DNA from: Actinomycetota bacterium
GTDB lineage: Bacteria > Actinomycetota > UBA4738
DNA length: 8,495 nt
NCBI GenBank assembly: GCA_013816105.1
Contig: JACDEY010000031.1
Location: 1-8,495, forward strand
Reading direction: 5' to 3'
The notes under the pieces are model-generated. The model was not told the origin of the DNA. It saw only the letters and a list, made by a program, of their open reading frames with translations, and searched no databases. Made by a program: the position numbers and the translations under genes. Below, in pieces: positions 1-4,962 of the stretch. Within the stretch, counting starts at the first letter, position 1. Each line of letters opens with the position of its first letter.

Positions 1-68
1 GGCTCCGCCTCGGTCTCGGCGTCCGGCTGAAGGTCCTCGTCCTCTTCTTCCAGTGTCTCTTCTCTCAT
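1..68 (-). CDS. Acidic-N-terminus protein, 5' fragment running off the window
   Basis: Seen: reading leftward from an ATG at 68-66, 22 codons stay open to the window edge. They begin MREETLEEEDEDLQPD and continue with more Glu and Asp, so about half of the visible residues are acidic. A GGGAGG Shine-Dalgarno (79-84) lies 10 nt upstream. A strong promoter and a structured leader lie further up, which supports a real gene more than the short peptide does. The product cannot be identified from 22 residues. Acidic low-complexity N-terminal tails occur in many RNA- or nucleic-acid-linked proteins, and a long structured 5' leader often goes with translation or RNA-metabolism genes, but no function is assigned here. 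It is divergent from nurA. Confidence 0.72.
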   Translation of the reverse strand, partial: MREETLEEEDEDLQPDAETEAE

Positions 69-78
69 TTGGGTGTGG

Positions 79-84
79 CCTCCC
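79..84 (-). promoter_or_regulatory. Shine-Dalgarno of the leftward gene
   Basis: On the minus strand GGGAGG lies 10 nt before the ATG at 68-66. It supports that start. Part of it (GGGAG) is complementary to CTCCC at 140-136 in the same leader, so it could be masked (see findings). Confidence 0.6.
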
Positions 85-199
85 GCGCTCTTGGCGACGG
101 TGGATTCTACGCGCCGGGCACGCCCCGTGTACCCGGGGAGTCAAGAAGACAACCGGCGGCCTGCCGGGTTTGTTCCCGATGAAAGGCGGGGGAACGAGA

Positions 200-267
200 T
201 GGACCCAAGAGACCTTTGGTGCCGCAGCACCGGGGTGCCGCGTTCTCTACTCGGCCTCTTGGGTCCA
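200..267 (-). repeat. Long inverted repeat: main hairpin of the leader
   Basis: TGGACCCAAGAG at 200-211 is perfectly complementary to CTCTTGGGTCCA at 256-267. After one mismatch (212/255), two more pairs follow (213-214 with 253-254). Inside sits a second hairpin at 224-241 with 7 pairs. A perfect 12-bp stem over a 44-nt interval, with a nested hairpin, is unlikely to be chance and is the core of the leader. Confidence 0.75.
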
Positions 268-300
268 CGGCACGCCACCCGGGGGCGGCGAGCCGCGCTA

Positions 301-329
301 ACTGTAGGCCCTGCCGGCGCAACTGTCAA
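301..329 (-). promoter_or_regulatory. Sigma70-type promoter for the leftward gene
   Basis: On the minus strand TTGACA (329-324, perfect -35) is separated by exactly 17 nt from TACAGT (306-301; 4 of 6 match to TATAAT). Transcription should start near 294-295, giving a leader of about 226 nt before the acidic-N-terminus gene. It is the best promoter match in the window. Confidence 0.72.
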
Positions 330-414
330 TCCCCCATTCAGGGTGCGTCTTGTCAGCCCCGCGACCGCTCCGCGAAAGTCTCTACCGTCTATCGAGGCTT
401 TTCCGGTTCCCCGC

Positions 415-439
415 GGCCTCCCCGAAGGGGTCGGAGGCC
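415..439 (+). other. GC-rich hairpin upstream of nurA, covering its only GGAGG
   Basis: GGCCTCC (415-421) pairs with GGAGGCC (433-439), and CC at 422-423 can pair with two of the G bases at 427-430. The only good Shine-Dalgarno sequence upstream of nurA, GGAGG at 433-437, lies in the 3' arm and is 21 nt from the ATG at 459, too far for normal use. If transcription starts at 457-459 this hairpin is not in the mRNA. If it starts further up, the hairpin would mask that site. Confidence 0.35.
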
Positions 440-444
440 TGGCG

Positions 445-450
445 TATGCT
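445..450 (+). promoter_or_regulatory. Possible -10 element (TATGCT) for near-leaderless nurA mRNA
   Basis: TATGCT matches TATAAT at 4 of 6 bases, including the key first A and last T, and ends 8 nt before the ATG at 459. No -35 box lies at 17-18 bp. The reasons to consider it are the lack of a usable Shine-Dalgarno for that ATG and the similar arrangement at the two genes around 7460-7554. Confidence 0.3.
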
Positions 451-458
451 GCGGGGCG

Positions 459-1418
459 ATGGTCGTCCTGCGTGCCGATCCCTGGGCTCCGGAGTACGGG
501 ATGGGCTTTCAGGCCCGCCTCGAGGAGGAGCTTCCTGTCGCCGATCCGCTGGTGGAGACGCTCGATTGGTCGACGCCGCTCTCCCCCACTCCGGCCGAGG
601 AGGGCCCGGTCTGGTTCGTCGACGGCGTGCGGAGGGTGGAGCTTCGCCTGCTGGCCGAGGACGGGGGCCGCCGGGCGCCGGGACTCTTCGGCTCGTTCGC
701 GATCGGGTCGGTGTGCTGTGACGGCCGGGCCACCTTCGACGAGCACCAGGTGGGCCGGGCGGTGGTCGCGGGCGGAGGCGTCATGCCCGGGCGTGTGGAG
801 GTCTCCGTCGGGGTGCAGCGCGTGGCGTTCGAACCCGCGACTGAGCCATCCCTGGACCCGGACCGGCCGCTGTGGAAGCTGCAGAACCTGATGCAGGAGG
901 CCGAGGCGGCGATGGCGGCGCGCGTGTCGGCCCGGGCCGGGAGGCTGGTCGTGGTGGACGGGCCACTCAGCTTCTTCCACCCAACCGACGCGCCCGTGGT
1001 CGGCATGGTGAAGCGGTTCTCGCGTCATTACCTGGAGGACGGGCGCGAGCACCTGCTGGCGCTCCTCGGCCCCGGCGAGCGAACCCCGCTGTTCGCCCTG
1101 GGCGACGAGGACCAGCCTGTTCAGCGCTACGCGTGGTACCTACGGCTCGTGCCCCTTCGTGTGCCCTGGCACGATCAGGCAGGAATCGTCCGGTGCGAGG
1201 TCCGGGCGGGCGTCGGCCTCGACACCGCCGTGGGGCTGGCGGACAGGGTGACCGCTCTTCTCCCCGCCTACGCCGGGCGCCCCACCGATCCCCGAGCTCC
1301 CCAGAACCTCGCGCCGGTCGGCGGGCTGGAGGCATGGCTTCGGCACCGCATGGGCGACGGCCGCCTCCTCCGCCGTGCGCTTCTGCGTTGGATGGTGGAG
1401 GGCGAGGAAGGAGGATGA
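459..1418 (+). CDS. nurA: NurA-family DNA nuclease
   Basis: NurA enzymes are metal-dependent 5'-3' exonucleases and ssDNA endonucleases that work with the HerA translocase to resect DNA ends. Seen (319 aa): an N-terminal segment with DPWAPEYG, motif I FVDGVRR with the expected catalytic Asp at residue 55, a second hydrophobic strand ending VVVDGPL (Asp167), a GDEDQ segment, RCEV near residue 247, and a C-terminal RAPQNLAPVGGLEAWLRHRMGD block. From memory, the N- and C-terminal blocks resemble actinobacterial NurA proteins. The ATG at 459 is chosen because it keeps the DPWAPEYG segment. The alternative ATG at 501 has GGAG 6 nt upstream and would remove 14 residues. The frame is open back to 216, but that stretch overlaps the leftward promoter and leader and is not credible. 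The stop overlaps the start of herA, so the two are probably co-translated. Identification rests on motifs and partner, not on a search. Confidence 0.85.
   Translation: MVVLRADPWAPEYGMGFQARLEEELPVADPLVETLDWSTPLSPTPAEEGPVWFVDGVRRVELRLLAEDGGRRAPGLFGSFAIGSVCCDGRATFDEHQVGRAVVAGGGVMPGRVEVSVGVQRVAFEPATEPSLDPDRPLWKLQNLMQEAEAAMAARVSARAGRLVVVDGPLSFFHPTDAPVVGMVKRFSRHYLEDGREHLLALLGPGERTPLFALGDEDQPVQRYAWYLRLVPLRVPWHDQAGIVRCEVRAGVGLDTAVGLADRVTALLPAYAGRPTDPRAPQNLAPVGGLEAWLRHRMGDGRLLRRALLRWMVEGEEGG
1408..1414 (+). promoter_or_regulatory. Shine-Dalgarno of herA (start ambiguous)
   Basis: AAGGAGG lies inside the 3' end of nurA, immediately before ATGATG. Spacing is 0 nt to the ATG at 1415, 3 nt to the ATG at 1418, and 9 nt to a GTG at 1424 in the same frame. 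By spacing alone the GTG is the best start; by codon preference the ATG at 1418 is. The choice changes the protein by only two or three residues. Confidence 0.55.
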
Positions 1419-3121
1419 TGTCCGTGGAACCCGAGATGGCGAGCGAACCGGTCGGCCTGGTGATCGGCACCGAGGACGCCACGCCGCTTTCCTTCTGGGT
1501 GGGCGTGAGCCCGGACGCCTATCTGCAGCTCGACGACGCGGTTATCGTCGACACGGAGGTTCCCGGGCGAGGCACCGTGCGGATCGCCGGCCTTGTCCAG
1601 GAGGTTCGCGCTCGCCACGAGGGCGCCACCTTCGACACCGATGTCTTCCTGATCGACCGTGGCGTGCTCCCCGTCGATACGGCGGTCGCGGCCCAGGTGG
1701 TCGCCACCCGGTTCGAGCCGGAGGTCTTCGTGCCTCCGATGCCGGGCCTCCCGGCCCTTCGGGCACGCGGGAAGGATCGCGACGAGGCACTGTACTTCGA
1801 CCAGATGACCCGCCGGGTGGTGGGCGGGCTCTCGCGCGACGGCGAGCCTATGTTCCTCGACCTCGACTTCCTGGACGGCACGCGGGGAGCCCACGTCAAC
1901 ATCTCCGGCGTCTCGGGCGTTGCCACGAAGACGACGTACGCCATGTTCCTGCTGTACGCCCTGTTCCACTCGCCGGTGCTCGGCGGCTACCGGGGGAACA
2001 CGAAGGCCATCGTGTTCAACGTGAAGGGCGAGGACCTCATGTGGCTGGATACGCCGAACGCGAGGCTGACGCAGGCCCAGCGCGAGGACTACGAGCGTCT
2101 CGATCTCCCCGTAGGCCCGTTCGAGTCGGTGGGCCTGTGGGCGCCACCCCGCGGTGGCGCGGGGGGACAGGCCATCCCCCATGTGGAGAGCCGGTCGAAC
2201 GGCGTGACCGCCTACTACTGGACGGTGCGCGAGTTCGTCCGGGAGAAGTACCTGCGGTTCCTCTTCGCGGAGGCCGACGACGAGCGCTCGCAGATCGCGG
2301 ACCTGGTCGCGCGGGTGGAGTCGTTCCTGGACCGGGAATGCGAGGACGATCCCGACCACGAGGCCACCGTGCTGCACGGTGGCTATCCGGTGCGCAGCTT
2401 CGACGAGCTCTGTGACGCCATCCGGGCGAACGTCGAGGATGACCACTCCCCCTGGCGAGGGCGGCTCTCCGACGCGACCGTCGCCGCCTTCGTCCGTCGC
2501 CTGGACTCCGGGCGGTTCCGCCTGGACCAGAACCACCTCATCTGGGGTCGCGAGGCCGAGGACCCACGCCGCCACCGCATCGACTGGGAGGCGAACCAGG
2601 TGACCGTCGTGGACATCCACAACCTCCACGACCGCGCGAAGCGCTTCGTCACCGGCGTGGTTATCAAGCGGCTCTTCGAGCACAAGGAACGGATGGGACG
2701 CCGGGAGCCGCTCGCGTTCCTCGTCCTGGACGAGCTGAACCGCTACGCCCCCCGGGAGGGATGGAGCCCCATCAAGGAGGTGCTGCTGGACGTGGCGGAA
2801 CGCGGGCGGTCGCTCGGGATGATCCTGATCGGCGCCGAACAGACGGCCAGCGAAGTCGAGAGAAGGGTCATCGCGAACTCGGCGTTCCGGGTGGTCGGGC
2901 GCCTGGACACGGCCGAGGCCCAGCGCAGCGAGTACGGCTTCCTGCCCGCGGTGACCCGGTCCCGCGCATCGATCCTCAAGCCGGGATCCATGATCCTGCA
3001 GCAGCCGCATATCCCGATCCCTGTGCAGATACGGTTTCCGTTCCCCTCGTGGGCGACGCGCGCGGACGAGGCCGCCCCCGACGCGTCCACGGATCCCTTC
3101 GGAGCTTTCGAGGGCGACTGA
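1418..3121 (+). CDS. herA: HerA-like hexameric ATPase / DNA translocase
   Basis: HerA is an FtsK-like hexameric ATPase that threads DNA to or stimulates the NurA nuclease. Seen (567 aa): an N-terminal beta-rich part, about residues 10-110, fitting the HAS barrel; a P-loop region ISGVSGVATKTT at 162-173 (Lys171, Thr172); a long middle insertion, about 230-400, probably helical; Walker B LAFLVLDELNRYAP with Asp438 and Glu439; then a GAEQTASEVE sensor-like strand and a GRLDTAEAQRSEYGFLP segment with candidate arginine-finger residues. The P-loop is atypical: three residues separate the second Gly from Lys, and the Gly before Lys is replaced by Thr. I recall the same variant in other bacterial HerA-like proteins, so it may define a subfamily and not a dead enzyme. 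Translationally coupled to nurA. No mre11 or rad50 is in the window. The start could be 1415, 1418 or 1424. Confidence 0.86.
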   Translation: MSVEPEMASEPVGLVIGTEDATPLSFWVGVSPDAYLQLDDAVIVDTEVPGRGTVRIAGLVQEVRARHEGATFDTDVFLIDRGVLPVDTAVAAQVVATRFEPEVFVPPMPGLPALRARGKDRDEALYFDQMTRRVVGGLSRDGEPMFLDLDFLDGTRGAHVNISGVSGVATKTTYAMFLLYALFHSPVLGGYRGNTKAIVFNVKGEDLMWLDTPNARLTQAQREDYERLDLPVGPFESVGLWAPPRGGAGGQAIPHVESRSNGVTAYYWTVREFVREKYLRFLFAEADDERSQIADLVARVESFLDRECEDDPDHEATVLHGGYPVRSFDELCDAIRANVEDDHSPWRGRLSDATVAAFVRRLDSGRFRLDQNHLIWGREAEDPRRHRIDWEANQVTVVDIHNLHDRAKRFVTGVVIKRLFEHKERMGRREPLAFLVLDELNRYAPREGWSPIKEVLLDVAERGRSLGMILIGAEQTASEVERRVIANSAFRVVGRLDTAEAQRSEYGFLPAVTRSRASILKPGSMILQQPHIPIPVQIRFPFPSWATRADEAAPDASTDPFGAFEGD

Positions 3122-3198
3122 GCCCGGCCCCCGCGGTTTCCGGCGGCCTTTCCTCCGCGCCCGGTAGCGATAGCCGCCGCACCTGAGATTCTCGAAAG

Positions 3199-4962
3199 GT
3201 GACGGGACTGCGCCGATTCGGTCCGCTGTGGCGGATGCGCACCTTCGTCCGGCCCTACCGGGGCCGGATGCTGTTCATGCTGGGCTGCGCGGCGGTCGGC
3301 GTGGCGGCGAGCACGGTCGTCCCCCTGGTAATCATGGCCATTGTCGACGGGCCGATCCGAGACGGGGACCGCGGGGGACTCCTGTGGATGTGCGCCTTCG
3401 CCCTCGGGCTGGGGCTGGCGGAGGCCGGGCTCATCTTCGCCCGGCGCTGGGTGCAGCAGCGGGTGGTACTGCGCGTGGAGGCTCAGATCCGGAACGACCT
3501 CTACACCCACCTGCAGCGGCTGCCGCTCGCCTTCCACAATCGCTGGCAGACGGGACAGCTGCTGTCACGGGCCACCACCGACCTAAGCGTCATCCGGCGG
3601 TTCCTCGGGTTCGGGGCGATCTTCCTCGTCGTGAACGCGCTGCAGTGCGTGGCCGTGGTGATCCTGCTCTTGTTGCTCAACTGGCCGCTCGCGCTCCTCG
3701 TCGCGGCGTCGATGGCCCCGGCGGCGTGGCTCGGGAAACGATTCGGTACTGGATACGCGGCCGGGTCGCGGCGCGTGCAGGACCAGCAAGGCGACCTCGC
3801 GACGCTGGTGGAGGAGTCGGCCACGGGGATCCGGGTGACGAAGGCCTTCGGCCGGGGCCCGCTGCTCCAGGACCGCTTCGGTCGGGCGGCGCGCACGCTG
3901 CGGGAGTCGTCGCTGGACATGGTGCGCCTGCGGGCGGGGTTCTGGGCGCTGCTCCAGCTTATCCCGAACCTCACGATGGCCGCCGTCGTGCTGGTGGGGG
4001 CGATCGCCGTCGCCGACGGCAGGATGTCGCTCGGCGCGCTTGTGGCGTTCACCTCGATGCTCGTGCTGCTGCAATGGCCCGTGATCGACCTCGGCTGGAT
4101 CCTCGCCCTCGCGGAGGAGGCGGCGACGGGGGCCGAGCGTCTGTACGAGGTCTTCGACGAACCGCTGACCATCACGGACCGCCCAGATGCCGTCGCCCTG
4201 TCGCGCGTTCGCGGCCGGCTCGCCTTCGAGGAAGTCTCCTTCCGCTACCCGGACTCCGGCCCGGAGGAGCCGCCGGCGCTCCGGGGGATCGACCTCGTGG
4301 TGGAGCCTGGCGAGACGGTCGCCATCGTCGGGGCCACCGGGTCCGGGAAGAGCACGCTCGCGGCGCTCGTTCCGCGCCTGTACGACGTGACCGGCGGCCG
4401 GATCACGCTCGACGGCCAGGACGTCCGCGACCTGCGGCTCTCCTCTCTCAGGAGCCATGTGGCCGTCGCATTCGAGGACCCCGTTCTCTTCTCGATGAGC
4501 GTGCGGGAGAACTTGACGTTCGGGCACCCCGAGGCCACCGAGGGGGACATCCGGGCGGCGCTCGAGCTCGCCCAGGCCGAGTACGTCTACGACCTCCCTT
4601 GGGGCCTCGAGACACGCATCGGCGAGCAGGGCCTGTCGCTATCGGGCGGACAGCGTCAGCGGCTCGCGCTCGCCCGCGCCGTCATCGCCCGACCGAGCGT
4701 CCTGGTCCTGGACGACCCGCTCTCCGCGCTCGACGTCCACACCGAGGCGCTCGTCGAGGAGGCGCTCGACCGCGTCCTGAGCGGCACGACGGGCCTCCTG
4801 GTGGTCCACCGTCCCTCGACGGTCGCCCTGGCGGACCGGGTCGCGCTGCTGCAGGACGGCGTCCTCGCCGCGGTGGGCACGCACAGCGAGCTCATGGCGA
4901 CGACGCCGGCATACGCGGCCGTCCTGTCGGCCACGGCACCCGAAGGGGTGCCCACCCCGTGA
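3199..4962 (+). CDS. ABC exporter half-transporter, degenerate-site subunit
   Basis: Type IV (MsbA/multidrug-like) half-transporter of 587 aa, expected in the inner membrane. Membrane helices lie at about 25-49, 61-84, 138-160, 162-178, 249-272 and 278-302, followed by a nucleotide-binding domain. Seen: Walker A GATGSGKST (Lys384), Q-loop position occupied by Glu426 (AFED), a perfect signature LSGGQ (481-485), Walker B VLVLDDPLSALD in which the catalytic Glu is Asp506, and switch His537. The Glu-to-Asp change is known from the regulatory subunit of heterodimeric exporters such as TM287/288 and BmrCD, so this subunit probably contributes the slow ATP site. The GTG start at 3199 has only a weak upstream ribosome site; the next candidate in frame is ATG at 3235, which would remove 12 residues. 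It lies 77 bp after herA, where I see no terminator, so read-through is possible. Substrate unknown. Confidence 0.9.
   Translation: MTGLRRFGPLWRMRTFVRPYRGRMLFMLGCAAVGVAASTVVPLVIMAIVDGPIRDGDRGGLLWMCAFALGLGLAEAGLIFARRWVQQRVVLRVEAQIRNDLYTHLQRLPLAFHNRWQTGQLLSRATTDLSVIRRFLGFGAIFLVVNALQCVAVVILLLLLNWPLALLVAASMAPAAWLGKRFGTGYAAGSRRVQDQQGDLATLVEESATGIRVTKAFGRGPLLQDRFGRAARTLRESSLDMVRLRAGFWALLQLIPNLTMAAVVLVGAIAVADGRMSLGALVAFTSMLVLLQWPVIDLGWILALAEEAATGAERLYEVFDEPLTITDRPDAVALSRVRGRLAFEEVSFRYPDSGPEEPPALRGIDLVVEPGETVAIVGATGSGKSTLAALVPRLYDVTGGRITLDGQDVRDLRLSSLRSHVAVAFEDPVLFSMSVRENLTFGHPEATEGDIRAALELAQAEYVYDLPWGLETRIGEQGLSLSGGQRQRLALARAVIARPSVLVLDDPLSALDVHTEALVEEALDRVLSGTTGLLVVHRPSTVALADRVALLQDGVLAAVGTHSELMATTPAYAAVLSATAPEGVPTP

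Larger units (their letters stand above)
69..295 (-). ncRNA. Structured 5' leader (candidate cis-regulatory RNA) of the leftward gene
   Basis: Seen: from the predicted transcription start near 294-295 to the ATG at 68 there are about 226 untranslated nt with several independent hairpins. They are: a 12-bp perfect stem 200-211/256-267 enclosing a 7-bp hairpin with tetraloop at 224-241 (one G-U pair); a 6-bp stem GTTCCC/GGGAAC at 172-177/190-195; a 7-bp stem with one bulged base at 151-157/163-170; and a 9-bp stem with a 2-nt bulge at 114-122/126-136. None is followed by a U-run, so control of translation or RNA stability is likelier than intrinsic termination. I compared it by eye with T-box, c-di-AMP, TPP, FMN, RNase P and tmRNA motifs and found no convincing match. 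The class is therefore unknown; it may be a ribosomal-protein-type or autoregulatory leader. Confidence 0.5.

Noticed and set aside
214..245. T-box-like GGTGCCGC repeats on the plus strand
   Set aside because: The repeats partly recall the T-box GGTGGNACCGCG, but the match is poor, there is no aminoacyl-tRNA synthetase or amino-acid gene downstream, and the promoter puts transcription on the other strand.
350..379. TTGTCA, 18 bp, GAAAGT as a promoter for nurA
   Set aside because: The -10 matches only 3 of 6 bases; not better than chance in a 160-bp region.
216..458. Upstream extension of the nurA frame to an ATG at 216
   Set aside because: It overlaps the leftward promoter and the leader hairpins, and the translation is low-complexity Arg/Pro/Ser. 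The family N-terminus begins near 459.
141..1052. Long open frames on the minus strand opposite nurA and its upstream region
   Set aside because: High GC leaves few stops. The translation is rich in Arg, Pro and Ala with no motif, and the opposite strand encodes NurA motifs.
872..1414. Extension of herA upstream into nurA
   Set aside because: The translation is Arg/Pro/Gly-rich shadow sequence, and AAGGAGG marks the true start region at 1415-1424.
1268..3010. 580-codon open frame antisense to herA
   Set aside because: It mirrors the herA codon structure and shows no domain; herA has Walker motifs in the sense strand.
3122..3198. Terminator or promoter between herA and the exporter
   Set aside because: No hairpin with a T-run and no -35/-10 pair was found. 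A GATTCT 6 nt before the GTG matches TATAAT at only 3 of 6 bases.
3228..4958. Extension of the second exporter frame through the whole first exporter gene
   Set aside because: It is the shadow of the first subunit in another frame. The real protein starts at the GTG at 4959 with the GTGA overlap.
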